A stretch of 64,000 bases of DNA from Anisus vortex (GCA_949126835.1 OX421509.1:13544420-13608419), one strand, 5' to 3'. Counted from the stretch's first letter, positions 10,750 to 21,855 are shown. Program-made: numbers and translations. Notes: generated from the sequence alone by a model not told the origin.

Positions 10750-12070
10750 TGTGGCGTTTTGGGGAGAAGATTAACGTCACACTCAACTAAGGAAGGTCTT
10801 AGATGTAATCCGCTCTTATAAGATACTATAATCATCTCATATGTACGTACAAACCACTGACACTATGTGCCACTATTGAATGTCTGATTGGAGTAAGAAT
10901 GTGTCTTTCCTTTCTATCTCCTATAATGTTTAAGATTAAAGTATTTAGCTTGCATTGAATTTTATTTACATATATGTATACGTTCTGCATGCTTATCAGT
11001 ATATTACTTATTGTTATACGATTAGTCATTGATATTAGTTCCCATTCATGTACATTATAAATGTTGTAGCACGTGTGTGTTCCTCCCCCCTCCCCGCCCC
11101 ATGCCCTCGGAACAAGGCCAGGGTCATACCTGACGCAACCAAGCTAATCCCCCCCCCACCCCACAGTCTCTTCGACCAGATCACAGGAAACTCACATCTC
11201 AATGACGGTTCTTCCCCTGGTCAGAGAATAGGGAACTTGGAATCTTTGATGCAGGACCCCGACGGACAAGAGAGAAAACTCTGACCAACAACACAGGGCC
11301 TTCGAAGTTTCCCTACCGCCGCGTCTTCTCCCCCCCCCCCCGCACCCCCTCCCCACTACCGTTTGGTACTTATTTTCACATGCCAATCAATCAAATGTTG
11401 AATTGAAGAGACATGTTGACCAATCGGATACGCTATCTACTGGTCAATCTTACCCTTGCCCCTCCCCCCTCATTACAATCACGTGGGGAGTTGCAACCTA
11501 ACTTGTTGTTTAACATGGAATGTAAATGTAAGTTAGTTTTAGGTCAGTCTGGCTTAAGGAGTCTCGAGGGTTGGATGCCCCGAGCTCCAATAGCACCAAG
11601 CGGTGCTATAGTCTGTTGTAGAGTCCTTGTTAGGACTATCTGCTACATGTAGTTTAAGCCTATGATTAAATGTACACTCTATATCACTTGTATTTGGATT
11701 GTATGAATTATGTGCTCATGTCATCAATGATTGAATACGGACTTTCACGTGAATAAAATATTCGTTGTTACAATACGCCTTGCTTATCGATTGATAGAAT
11801 ACCTGTTTGTGTGACGTCCAGTGACAGTGTCAATTAGTCAACAGTTTAACTCAACCTACGTATTAACGAGCCAAACGAAACCTGGATATAAATTTGTCTT
11901 AGAATCACCTAGGAATCATCTGCACTTCGGGACCACATACCACCTAGAAAACCTGCCTAAATCACCCCTCCCCATCACCCTGTGTACCTGCTGAGTTATC
12001 CACTAAGTCTGCACTGATAGCCTAGGCTAATTGCAGGCTCGGTGACAGAATCTTAGACCAGCACGCCACA
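10750..12070 (+). repeat. 3' LTR of the LARD-like element
   Basis: 1321-bp partner of the 5' LTR, followed directly by the target duplication CCAGG and then the continuation of LINE-A. Apart from a poly-C length change near 11331 I could see no difference from the 5' LTR. Confidence 0.93.
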
Positions 12071-12215
12071 CCAGGAAAACCAGTAACTTAACATCATTTA
12101 AAACATTAATAAAAATGCAAGACTAGACTCGGACCACGGATGAACGTTGGTTGCAATAATCTTCTTTATAGAAGGAGCGTCTGTAATGTATAAGATAAAA
12201 GATATAGTTTTTTTT
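12071..12215 (+). pseudogene. LINE-A RT C-terminus and 3' UTR, right half
   Basis: Continues the LINE-A copy begun at 6994: the last codons read KTSNLTSFKTLIKMQD then stop. The conserved 3' UTR follows, with CGGACCACGGATGAACG, AATAATCTTCTTTATAGAAGGAGCGTCTGTAATGTATAAGATAA, where the GAAGATTATT/AATAATCTTC segment and the AAGATAA-type tail mark the LINE-A 3' end. Confidence 0.8.
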
Positions 12216-12301
12216 TAAAAAGAAATTTTCATCTTATTTAAAGAGATGGTCTTTGACCCTTCACCTTTCACACCCTGTACAATAGTTTCTTCTTATTTAT
12301 A

Positions 12302-12400
12302 CACGGTGGTCGAGCAGCAGTGCTTTTGGGCAGCGTGCCGATGGTCATGGGTTTGAGAGTCCCAGTCGAGGCTGAGGTTTTTTGTCCCCTGCATGTCCCC
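12302..12400 (+). repeat. tRNA-like SINE head, diverged
   Basis: ACGGTGGTCGAGCAGCAGTGC followed by a B-box-like GGGTTTGAGAGTCCC and then a GGCTGAGGTTTTTTGTCCCCTG segment that parallels the main SINE (GGCTAGGATTTGTTCCCGG). A damaged copy or a related subfamily, lacking the rest of the body. Confidence 0.5.
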
Positions 12401-12446
12401 TACATTTATATGTATTTTTTATTTACTTTTCCATTAGTCTTTATCT

Positions 12447-12580
12447 TCTTATCTTATATGTTACAGACGCCCCTTCTATGAAGAAGATTTATTAAGTCCT
12501 ACGCTCATCAGTGGTCCAAGCCTAGTCCTGCGATTTTTATTAGTGTTTTAAATGATGTTTACTAAGTTACTTTGTAGGTT
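12447..12580 (-). mobile_element. LINE-A 3' end fragment
   Basis: Minus-strand copy of the LINE-A 3' UTR and last codons: TTATCTTATATGTTACAGACGCCCC is the tail side, GAAGAAGATTTATTAAGTCCTACGCTCATC the conserved UTR, and TTTTTATTAGTGTTTTAAATGATG the end of the reading frame. Only about 130 bp survive. Confidence 0.75.
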
Positions 12581-13117
12581 TGGATGAGTTTATACAATGT
12601 ACAAAATAAAGAACAGAGCCAGGACAAACAAGATTTTGAAAAAAAGAAGGTAACATGGTTTTACTTTGGGGTCGGGAAGGTGGTTGGAGGCCGGAGGCTT
12701 TCTGGCGGTAAGGCACGTGAGATGATTAGAAGATTATTTTGTACGAGGCGGTGAAGAATCCGGGAGGGGGGATGGAGGGGGGAGAGCACAGCACGTGAAC
12801 TGATTAGCGGAAATGTAACGCTCGTTGAGGTGAGGTGTAAATAGCTCCCCACGGGGGGGGGGCGTAGAAGTTGGGTGGGGGGAGGGAGAGGAAATGTATA
12901 TTATGATCATGCGAAAACAACACGGCGCCAGGCGATGGACGCCCTCGGGAGGGCCAGCATACGGAGATGAGGTTTAAACTATTTGTTGTTTGTTTGTTTT
13001 TTAAACGGCTGTTTGTTACCGGAACGTCTAAATTGGAGATTTGGGAATCTGTAAAATAACAGCAAGACAAAGATAACGATAACGAGCCCAAGTTTTACTA
13101 TGGAGTAGGGACTACAA
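12581..13117. other. no gene; G-rich intergenic
   Basis: Contains G-rich runs at about 12762-12783 and 12853-12891, possible quadruplex formers. No coding or RNA signal recognised. Confidence 0.5.
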
Positions 13118-13384
13118 TGATAGCGGCACGGTTGCACGGCACGTTCGACAGGCGTACCGATGGTCCTGGGTTCGAATCCTGGGTGAAGGTTAGGTGTTTT
13201 GTTTTCTCCCTGGACTCGAGGGGTGTCCCTGAGTCTACTCAGCTCTGATGGGTAACTGACATTAGTCAAGGCGGCTGGGCAGTGTGCTGGCCACACATCC
13301 CCTGGTATACCGTGGCTACTGAAACTGGTCAACACTGCTTCACCGACCCTATGGATCAATTTGCTCCGACGGGTAGGCCCTACA
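13118..13384 (+). repeat. tRNA-derived SINE, nearly full length
   Basis: tRNA-like head with B box GGGTTCGAATCCTGGG, then the family body: GGTTAGGTGTTTTGTT, GGGTGTCCCTGAGTCTACTCAG, CTCTGATGGGTAACTGACATTAG, CAAGGCGGCTGGGCAGTG, CTGGCCACAC, TGCTTCACCGACCCTATGG and ATCAATTTGCTCCGACGGGTA. The A-box region is damaged. Confidence 0.85.
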
Positions 13385-13658
13385 TTTCCTACAATAATAG
13401 TGTAAGAATTAGAGATAGATCAATTTGTTTACACGTCTCCGAATAGTTTAAATTTAGATGTTTATCTCAAATTTAGATGTTCAACTCCTACCATGTCCTT
13501 TAGTTTAGCCACTTTATGATAAAGTTTGGAAAGTTTTCACGATCAATTAAATTCCATATTGGCGAAACAATAAAAAATAATATAGAACAGAAATATATAT
13601 TAGGAATAGGCCCACAGCCCGTAAATATTGACCACATATATAGACCAACAATATAGAG

Positions 13659-14690
13659 ATATAGACCATGGATAGAGACAAGAAATATAGACCATGGATA
13701 GGGACAAGAAATATAGACCATGGATAGATACAAGAAATATAGACCATGGATAGAGACAAGAAATATAGACCATGGATAGAGACAAGAAATATAGACCATG
13801 GATAGAGACAAGAAATATAGACCATGGATAAAGACAAGAAATATAGACCATGGATAGAGACAAGAAATATAGACCATGGATAGGGACAAGAAATATAGAC
13901 CATGGATAGGGACAAGAAATATAGACCATGGATAGATACAAGAAATATAGACCATGGATAGGGACAAGAAATATAGACCATGGATAGAGACAAGAAATAT
14001 AGACCATGGATAGAGACAAGAAATATAGACCATGGATAGATACAAGAAATATAGACCATGGATAGATACAAGAAATATAGACCATGGATAGGGACAAGAA
14101 ATATAGACCATGGATAGGGACAAGAAATATAGACCATGGATAGGGACAAGAAATATAGACCATGGATAGAGACAAGAAATATAGACCATGGATAGGGACA
14201 AGAAATATAGACCATGGATAGGGACAAGAAATATAGACCATGGATAGGGACAAGAAATATAGACCATGGATAGGGACAAGAAATATAGACCATGGATAGG
14301 GACAAGAAATATAGACCATGGATAGGGACAAGAAATATAGACCATGGATAGAGACAAGAAATATAGACCATGGATAGGGACAAGAAATATAGACCATGGA
14401 TAGAATCAAGAAATATAGACCATGGATAGGGACAAGAAATATAGACCATGGATAGGGACAAGAAATATAGACCATGGATAGGGACAAGAAATATAGACCA
14501 TGGATAGAGACAAGAAATATAGACCATGGATAGGGACAAGAAATATAGACCATGGATAGAGACAAGAAATATAGACCATGGATAGGGACAAGAAATATAG
14601 ACCATGGATAGAGACAAGAAATATAGACCATGGATAGGGACAAGAAATATAGACCATGGATAGGGACAAGAAATATAGACCATGGATATG
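13659..14690. repeat. 26-bp minisatellite, about 40 copies
   Basis: About 1.03 kb of a 26-bp unit with the core AAATATAGACCATGGATAG, then variable GGACAAG, AGACAAG, ATACAAG or AATCAAG. The copies differ almost only at the base or two after GGATA, so array order can be read from variants. Because 26 is not a multiple of three, all three minus-strand frames stay open with a 26-residue period (YISCPYPWSIFLVPIHGL and so on). This is a geometric effect of the repeat and I do not call a gene. Confidence 0.97.
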
Positions 14691-15130
14691 GAACCAAAGA
14701 TATAGTCATCTTCTTAAAACTGAGCAAGGAACAAGTTTGACTACGTGGCTGCAGCTACTAGAGTCTTCCGTCGCCACATGTGGAGGCAGTAGAGTCGGCA
14801 CAAAGTATATTTGCGTTGTAAAAGGGAGGGGTGGGGGACAGGGGCGGCTCTCCTGTCTTGCCCTTGTCACGCCCGCACATACGACTTGTTTAAAATTTAT
14901 GTAAACCGCTTTCTCCGTATAAAACCTTTGATAAAACAAATTAGTTAGGATGAAAGGCGGGGTTTGGGAGGTTGGGGAGGGACCTGAACTCTGGGCTCAA
15001 TTTGTTTCTTCTGTAGTAGGTAAGGGAAAGGTGTATGTGTGTGTGGAGGTTAGGGCTTGGGTGGGGGGGGGGCTTTGGAGTTAAATCTACACCTTTTGGC
15101 TACACCACAGAACGGATGTTAAACGGGAAA
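14691..15130. other. no recognised feature
   Basis: Unique-looking sequence with G-rich patches (14821-14845, 15058-15072). Nothing supportable as a gene. Confidence 0.45.
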
Positions 15131-16330
15131 TGGGGCAATAAGAGTCTTAGCGATTCCAGAGAGAGAGAGAGAGAGAGAGATCCCAAAGAAAAAGTGGAAG
15201 TAAGTGAGAAAGGCAGAGAGCAGGGAAGAGAGAAAGGAAGTTAGAGAAAGAGATATAGTGAGCGAGAGAGAGAGAGAGAGAGTGTGTGTTTGGGTGAGAG
15301 GGGCGGTGAGGAAAAAAGACAGAATTAGAGAAAGACATAGAGAAAGATAGATTGTATGTGAGCAAAAGGAAAGAATAATAAGATAGATATAAAGAGATGA
15401 AGAGAAAGAAATAATGAGCGTTAAAGCGAAAGACAGAAGGAGAATGAGAGAAAAAGAGTGATATCAATTGAGACTGTTGAAAGAGAAATTAAATGAATCA
15501 GAGAGTGATAATAAGAGAAATAGATCGAATTATAGCGAGAGAAGAGATAGAAAGATATCACAGACAAATTATAACAGAGAGAAAGAGATAGAGAAAGAGA
15601 TGAGAGAGAGAGAAAGAGAGACAGAAAGAGAGAGAGAGAAAGAGATGAGAGAGAGAGAAAGAGAGACAGAAAGAGAGAGAGAGAAAGAGTAGAGAGAAAA
15701 AAAGAGAAAAGGAAAGAGAACCAAAAGAAAGACGAAATTAAAATAGAAAGAGAGCGAGATAGAGCGAGAAATATATAAAGAAGTAACGAGAGTTGTGCGA
15801 GGGAATGAAACTAGGTGAAAAAACTTCCTCGTGAGTTGTAAGACCAAGGGGGGAAAAATAATCGCTGTGGTTTCCCTTGGGGGAGGGCGGGGGAAAATGC
15901 GGGGGGGGGGGGCAGTGGGTTCGTAAGGTAGACCTGTAGAAAGATGAGGAGCAAGAAATGTTCCAGGAACAGGAACTCTTGCAGCGAGAATACAATCGGC
16001 GAGGGGAAGAGGTACGGGGAGCGGGGGGGGGGGGGGGGGGGAGGGGGCATTACCCTGTAGTGGCACACCTACGTTCGTTTTTACACCTCAAGAGTAGCCG
16101 GACCTGTTTCTCTACCCTAGCAGTATCAAATTGCCTCCTCCAAATTACCCCCGACTGTATAATTGGTAGACCAACAAGAGGAAGGAGAGGTAGAAGGGGA
16201 GGGGGGCGGGGAGCTATTTGTGTGTGTTAGATTTACGGGTGGTATTGTATCTGACATAACAGGAGCGTGGGGGGAGGGTGGGGAAAGAGGAGGTGGTCGG
16301 GGGGGGGGGGACGTTTGTTGCTTTGTTGAT
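15131..16330. repeat. polypurine GA-rich tract
   Basis: About 600 bp of nearly pure purine on the plus strand (15155-15770), with GA microsatellites and a 42-bp unit of GAGAGAAAGAGAGACAGAAA type duplicated at about 15600-15690. G runs follow at 15901 and 16023, and up to 16312. Long polypurine stretches can form triplex structures. The Arg/Glu-rich and Leu/Ser-rich frames here are low-complexity artefacts. Confidence 0.85.
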
Positions 16331-16424
16331 GTTTTTAAAGTAATTTAAAGTGATTCTAAGTTGATGTCAAGGCGTTTTACGAATTACGCGAACTTCTCTT
16401 GAGATTAATTTGTTTTAGTTTGTA

Positions 16425-17075
16425 TCTGTCTGTCTATCCATCTATCCGTCTATCCGTCTACCCGTCTGCCGGTCTACCGGTCTACCTGTCTACCTGTCTA
16501 CCTGTCTACCTGTCTACCTGTCTACCTGTCTACCTGTCTACCTGTCTATCTGTCTATCTGTCTATCTGTCTATCTGTCTATCTGTCCATCTGTCCATCTG
16601 TCTATCTGTCTATCTGTCTATCTGTCTATCTGTCTATCTGTCTATCTGTCTATCTGTCTATCTGTCTATCTGTCTATCTGTCTATCTGTCTATCTGTCTA
16701 TCTGTCTATCTGTCTATCTGTATTTCTGTCTATCTGTCTATCTGTCTATCTGTCTATCAGTTTACCTGTCTACCTGTCTATCTGTCTATCTGTCTATCTG
16801 TCTATCAGTCTACCTGTCTCCCTGTCTACCTGTCTACCTGTCTACCTGTCTACCTGTCTACCTGCCTACCTGCCTACCTGTCTATATGTCTATATGTCTA
16901 TCTGTCTATCTGTCTGCCTGTTTCTCTGCCTATCCCGTCTGTATATCTTTCAATTTCACCTCTCTGTTTATCCATCCATCCTATTCATTTAATTCATTCA
17001 CCCAGCCATCTTTCATCCATCATTCCATCCCCCGACCAATCCATCCATCCATACATCCATACACCGCTAATTGAT
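16425..17075. repeat. TCTG/TCTA/TCTACC microsatellite cluster
   Basis: About 500 bp of TCTATCTG and TCTACCTG arrays in homogeneous blocks (TACCTG block, TATCTG block, then TACCTG again), followed by CCATCCAT repeats to about 17065. A plus-strand frame (YLSICLSVYLS) runs through because the dominant unit is 8 bp with few stops. Not a gene. Confidence 0.95.
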
Positions 17076-17286
17076 AGCCTAATCAATTATTATAATCATA
17101 CACCTGTCACCTGGTAACGTTTCAATTAGCCGTGTTCTGTTTTCTGTGTTGAAAAACTCTTGAAACAAGTTTCACTCCATATTCGATAAATTAAATAAAT
17201 CAAATATATATATTTATATAATTTTGATTACTACAAATTGTCTGTATTGAAAAATAAACAGCTACCTGCATGTTATATAACAAGTA

Positions 17287-17580
17287 AAAAGTATCCCGTC
17301 GGACCGAATCGATCCATAGGGCAGGTGATGCAGCCTTCACCAGTTTCTAATGTCACGGCATACTACGGGGGTTGTGTGGCCAGCACAATTGCCCAGCCGC
17401 CTTTCTCTTTAGGCCTACTCATCAACTAAAGTCAGGTATACCCTATCAGGGCTGGGGTAGACTCAGGGGACACCCCCTCCAGACCCAGGGACACAAATCC
17501 ATCCTAGTCTTCACCCAAGATTCGAACCTAGGACCTTTGATACGCCAGCCGAACGCGCTGACCGCTCGGCCACAGTATCC
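17287..17580 (-). repeat. tRNA-derived SINE, full length
   Basis: Complete minus-strand copy: tail complement GTATCCCGTCGGACCGAATC at 17289, then GATCCATAGGGCAGGTGATG, GTGTGGCCAGCACAATTGCC, the body, and the tRNA-like head. The B box lies opposite AGATTCGAACCTAGGACC and the A-box side opposite GCCGAACGCGCTGACCGCTCGG. One of the best copies for defining the family consensus. Confidence 0.9.
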
Positions 17581-17793
17581 CTCCCCCCCATTGTTATAAA
17601 ACAAGTCTTTGTGTGTGTAATTGATTTTCATCAATTGCGAAATTAATTAGTCGGTATGTTTTTTTAAATCGTTCTACAGCATAAAATATTTTTTGTTTCA
17701 TTTTAAACCCCTCATTATAATAACAATCGGCGCTTGTCGGTTTTAAATGAATAGACGCCTGCATAGACGCACACTGTTCTTAAAGTGGTTCTA

Positions 17794-17875
17794 TTAACCC
17801 TTACAGTCCCGGGCGCGTATATAGCGGGACTGAAGATAGCATAGATAGAAAGTAGGTCGGTACAGGAAGGGTTAA
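17794..17875. mobile_element. piggyBac-like micro-MITE, copy 2
   Basis: Same unit and orientation as the one at 3698, 74 bp between TTAA at 17794-17797 and 17872-17875. It differs at only a few positions (GCGGGACTGAAGATAGC versus GCGGAACTGAAGGCAGC, and one extra A). It lies 16 bp from a hAT MITE. Confidence 0.85.
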
Positions 17876-17890
17876 TGTAATGTACTACAA

Positions 17891-18100
17891 CTGGGGTCGG
17901 CAACCTTTTGATTACAGTGTGCCAAAGTATGATTTCTAATTCATTCCGCGCGCCAACAGCCTAAAAATTATCCTGGTGTAGCACAAAATTTCTTTTAGAG
18001 AAGAGACTTGAATAGACTTTTAGGATCTCTTCCGCGTGACATTGAAAATCCCTCGGCGTGCCAAGTATGGCACGCGTGCCGTAGGTTGCCGCCCCCCGTG
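17891..18100. mobile_element. hAT MITE, GGTCGGCAACC family
   Basis: 210 bp, starting CTGGGGTCGGCAACCTTTTG and ending GTAGGTTGCCGCCCCCCGTG, flanked by an exact 8-bp duplication TACTACAA (17883-17890, 18101-18108). The interior shows the AGTGTGCCAAAGTATGATTTCTAATTCATTC..GCGCCAACAG block also seen in the 5635, 30373 and 44988 elements. Confidence 0.93.
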
Positions 18101-18349
18101 TACTACAAAATGTTTTGTCACTAAGTCTTAGACTGACTGTGCAGGTTCTTTGTGTTCAGGCTGAATGGGTCGGTGTTTCCTTGTGGTTTCTGTTTAGGTT
18201 TCGGTTTTTGAACGGTTTAGTAGGGAGCATTGTGGTGTGTAGGCCCATACATTTTATTATAAAAATCATAGATCACACTGGTGCATGGGTGTGTACTTAC
18301 ATTTCAGGTAATGATCTTGGCGTGTGTGTTTGCGTGTGCCAATACTCAT

Positions 18350-18830
18350 GTGTAGCGTTGGTGTGTAATATGTACCTGCAAGGTGTAATATGTAATGTGT
18401 ACCTGTAAGGTGTAGGCCTAATGTGTAGCCTACCTGTAAGGTGTAATGTGTAGGCCAGGGTTGTGCAACATTTTCTAATGTAGGGTCACATTGGAACTTT
18501 GGAAAGACAGAGAGGTCCAGTAACCATAGGAAAATGTAATCTCATGATAACTAGAGTTTACATTGTAAATACATTTGGACATATATAAAAACAAACACTT
18601 TTAGCTGGGGCCACACCAACTAGTCTGGCGGGCCGGATTGTGGCCCGCGGGCCGCCTGTTGCACACCCCTGGTGTAGGCCTACCTGTAATATGTAATGTG
18701 TACCTCTATTGTCTAATGTGTAACTGTAATGTGTAATGTGTACCTATAATGTGTACCTGTAAGGTTTACCAGTAAGGTGTAATGTGTACCTATGCTAGTG
18801 TGTACATGTGTAGGCTTACATTCACTCGCG
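18350..18830. repeat. degenerate GTACCTGTAATGTGTAATGT array
   Basis: Repeats of a unit near 12-20 bp (GTGTACCTGTAAGGTGTAATGT) on both sides of the hAT MITE at 18456-18671, so the MITE inserted into a pre-existing array. The unit includes GTGTAGGCC, part of which became the target duplication. Confidence 0.75.
18456..18671. mobile_element. hAT MITE, CAGGGTTGTGCAACA family
   Basis: 216 bp with inverted ends CAGGGTTGTGCAACA and TGTTGCACACCCCTG, flanked by the exact 8-bp duplication GTGTAGGC (18448-18455 and 18672-18679). The interior includes GGCGGGCCGGATTGTGGCCC near the right end. Non-coding. Confidence 0.93.
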
Positions 18831-19135
18831 TGTCACTATGATTTCGTACACAGCATAAATGTGTAATACATAAAATATCCGTTTGCATTTGTTGCCGACA
18901 GGGCGCCTATGTTAATATTTCGCCAAGTAAAGCTTTATATTATAGCCTCACCAACGGCATTCTAATCAGAAGGCCTAATTTGCATATATAATCACTAATT
19001 AGCATATGCAAAAGCTGGATGTCTCTTCTACCATGTACAAAAGGCAAGTTGGTTTATTATATGTACATGGTCTTAAAACAACGAAAGGTAATAATCAATA
19101 TATTGAATGAAAGTTAACATATTGTGAAGGAAAAA

Positions 19136-19137
<2 letters not shown>
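18831..19137. other. no recognised feature
   Basis: AT-rich intergenic sequence. Nothing supportable. Confidence 0.45.
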
Positions 19138-19208
<71 letters not shown>

Positions 19209-19552
19209 AAGAGATACAGAGAGAGACAGAGAGAGAGAGACAGAGAGAGAGACAGAGACAGAGAGAGAGACAGAGAGAGAGACAGAGAGAGAGAGAGACA
19301 GAGAGAGAGAGACAGAGAGAGAGACAGAGAGAGAGACAGAGAGAGACAGAGAGAGACAGAGAGAGAGACAGAGAGAGAGACAGAGAGAGAGAGACAGAGA
19401 GAGAGAGACAGAGAGAGAGACAGAGAGAGAGACAGAGAGAGAGACAGAGAGAGACAGAGAGAAAGACAGAGTGAGAGACAGAGAGAGAGAGACAGAGAGA
19501 GAGACAGAGAGAGATAGAGAGAGAGACAGATAGACAGAGAGAGAGAGAGAGG
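19138..19552. repeat. GA/GACA microsatellite
   Basis: About 415 bp of GAGAGAGACA-type repeat, almost pure purine with regularly spaced C. The overlapping Arg/Glu and Leu/Ser frames on both strands are artefacts. Confidence 0.97.
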
Positions 19553-20225
19553 AAGTGAGTAAGAAAGGCAAAGCAATCAGATTAACCAACAAATTAACTT
19601 TTATGCTAATGACTCATTTTAACTAATATATCTATCTACTCCTTTTATAAATAGAAAAGGGGCGGGGGGGGGGCGTTGAGTTCAGTGTGAGGACCAGCGG
19701 CCAGTGTGAGGACCCTGTAGCACCCACTGTGAGGACCCTCTAACGTTCAGTTTACCAATGTGTCACATTCACACCAGTAAGCCATCAGAGAAAATTTTAA
19801 ACAGGAAAAGAAACAATTAGTAACCAGGTCATGAGCGGGCGCCATCTGGTGGTAGAACTTTATTTCAAAGGTATAAAAACAACGGGCATACAACTATACT
19901 GGGAGAAAGGAGCGGGTCGAAAATAATGATGGCGAAGGTGGTGGGAGAAGAACGGTGGGGGTGAGGTGTAGGCCAGCTGGTCTGTACGACTGTTTAGGGT
20001 TCAATTCCCTCCAACCCCCTGTCCCGGACTCCATCTTTAAAAAAAAAAAAACACACACACACACACCTTATTGCGACACTAAGAAAAACCCAGGGGTCAC
20101 GGTCACATAATGATGACATGTTCCGGTGCTAAATCTAACTGTAAAAGCTACATTCGGATACAGACATTAAACATCTACAAGGATAACAGAGCACAGTTCT
20201 AACAATTAATGGGGGGGGGGGGGGG
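19553..20225. other. no gene; tRNA-like trace
   Basis: Intergenic. GTGAGGTGTAGGCCAGCTGG with AGGGTTCAATTCCCTCC at 19960-20010 looks like a damaged tRNA-type head (A and B boxes), but no body follows. A poly-A/CA run lies at 20037-20066 and a G run at 20211-20226. Confidence 0.4.
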
Positions 20226-20526
20226 GCCACGGTGACCTAGCGGGCCAGCGCGTTCGGCTGGCGTACCAAGGGTCCTGGTTTTTTAATCCTGTTGAAGGCT
20301 AGGATTTTTTTTTCATGGGTCTGGAGGGTGTGTCACTGAGTCTGCCCAGCTCCGATGGGTACCTGACCAAGACTATCGTCTTGACCTGACCCCCTAGTTG
20401 TGGTAAAGTAAAGGCGGCTGTGTATAGTGCTGGCCACGTAATCACCTAGTAAGTCGTGGCCATAGAAACTGGTGAACGCTGCTTCACCGGCTCTATGATC
20501 AGTTTGGTCCGAAGGGTACTTTACTT
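20226..20526 (+). repeat. tRNA-derived SINE, full length
   Basis: Plus-strand copy with the clearest A box (CACGGTGACCTAGCGGGCCAGCGCGTTCGGC). The B box is damaged (CTGGTTTTTTAATCCTG). The full body follows, ending ATCAGTTTGGTCCGAAGGGTACTTTACTTT. An insertion of CTGACCAAGACTATCGTCTTGACC relative to other copies lies at about 20365. Confidence 0.88.
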
Positions 20527-21855
20527 TTTTTTAGTAAAACAAAAAATACCAAAAGAATAAATTACAGTAAACAAAAGACTGGAAAACAATAATTACGGTA
20601 AAGAAAAAAAAGACTAAAAAATAATAATTTACAGTACTTACCCAACTCGTGATACAAAATCCAAATTTCCGAATTTTCACAGACAGGAGAAATTGTTCGT
20701 TGAAATTGAGATATTGTCTATAAGTATAACATAATTTTCCTACAACATAAGTATAAAATATAACTTCCTATAACTTTTTTCCCCTTACAGTAGCTTAAAA
20801 CACAGCTTTTCTTTAACTTAACTATACATAATATACAATTTCCTAAAAAAATTTCTATACGTTTAAATTTCCTTTCCCTCAAATTAACTATACGCATAAA
20901 ATAACTTTCCTTACAACATTTCTAAAAGCATAACTTTTTCTTTAACTTTTCAAAAAATTATTTTAAAAAAAATATGTTTGCATATAATTTTTTTTATATA
21001 AGTATGACTTATAAACAAATTTTTCTATAACTTTCTCATTCGGCCTTAAATATTTTTATAACGCAAATCTTACTCCACGAAAACAAATAACAATTATTTA
21101 TCTAAGTAAACAAAAAAAAATCACAACACTAGATTTTTTATTTCTTAACAAATATATAACAACATTTAATATTGACCAAACTTTTGAGTGCAAATAGACC
21201 TAGCTATTTAGTAATGAGCGTAGTGTGCATCGACTATGAAGGACCAGATAGATAGATTTAGAGAGATGGACCTGATAGATATTTATATATATATATAGAT
21301 AATATACGGATAACAGAATGCATGCGTTACAGCTCGCGCGGTGTGTCCGATTGGTTGTTGACTGACTCATAACTATAAACACAACATAAAGTACCTGAGG
21401 GCACTTGAATAAATTATGCGGAGGGATAATAAGGTATCGGGGCGCGCGCGCGGCCTTCTTGTGGATGAGAAGTCGACTTCACCACGTGGCGAACAGAAAA
21501 GATGGCGGACATATGATTTGAACTGTGAACTTATTAATCTGTTTAAAATTTATAAATTTTGTTGTTGTTGTTTTTTAAATATTATTTTATTACACACGTG
21601 AACGATGTAATGAAGAAAATATTTCATTACGTTTAAAAAAAGAAAATTTCCATTTGTAAGTTGTGGGGTTTATCTTTTTCAAGGCTAGGTAAGTTTTATC
21701 AGGTGCTACACACTTACACACACACGCGCAGATACACACACATACATATATACACATACACTCATACAAAACCACATGTTCTACAATATTTTTGAAAATT
21801 TTTTTTAAAGTTTTTTTTAACCATTAAATAGACAAACAAAAAAGAAACGCATATT
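20527..21855. other. AT-rich, no gene
   Basis: Very AT-rich, with decayed repeats of TATAACTTTCCTTATAACA type (about 20700-21010). A short TA run lies at 21286-21296. No conserved coding frame. Confidence 0.5.

Larger units (their letters stand above)
7100..12070 (+). mobile_element. complete non-coding LTR retrotransposon (LARD-like)
   Basis: A 4971-bp element with two LTRs (7100-8422, 10750-12070), a 2327-bp interior, TG..CA ends and an exact 5-bp target duplication CCAGG (7095-7099, 12071-12075). Removing the element restores a continuous LINE-A reading frame across the junction. The interior has no gag, protease, RT or integrase, so any mobility must use proteins from an autonomous relative. 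The LTRs appear identical apart from a 2-bp difference in one poly-C run, so insertion is very recent. Large retrotransposon derivative is the closest named class. Confidence 0.92.

Noticed and set aside
7182..11652. Three pairs of identical short frames at 7182/10832, 7398/11048 and 7765/11413
   Set aside because: They are identical only because they lie in the two LTRs; no domain or codon bias indicates a protein.
13500..14727. Four long minus-strand frames of 87-378 codons over one region
   Set aside because: All are generated by the 26-bp tandem array; no promoter, splice or conserved domain supports a gene.
16399..16992. 197-codon Tyr/Leu/Ser-rich frame
   Set aside because: Encoded by TCTATCTG and TCTACCTG microsatellite sequence.
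19073..19592. Leu/Ser and Arg/Glu-rich frames of 116-167 codons
   Set aside because: Low-complexity GAGACA repeat read on both strands.
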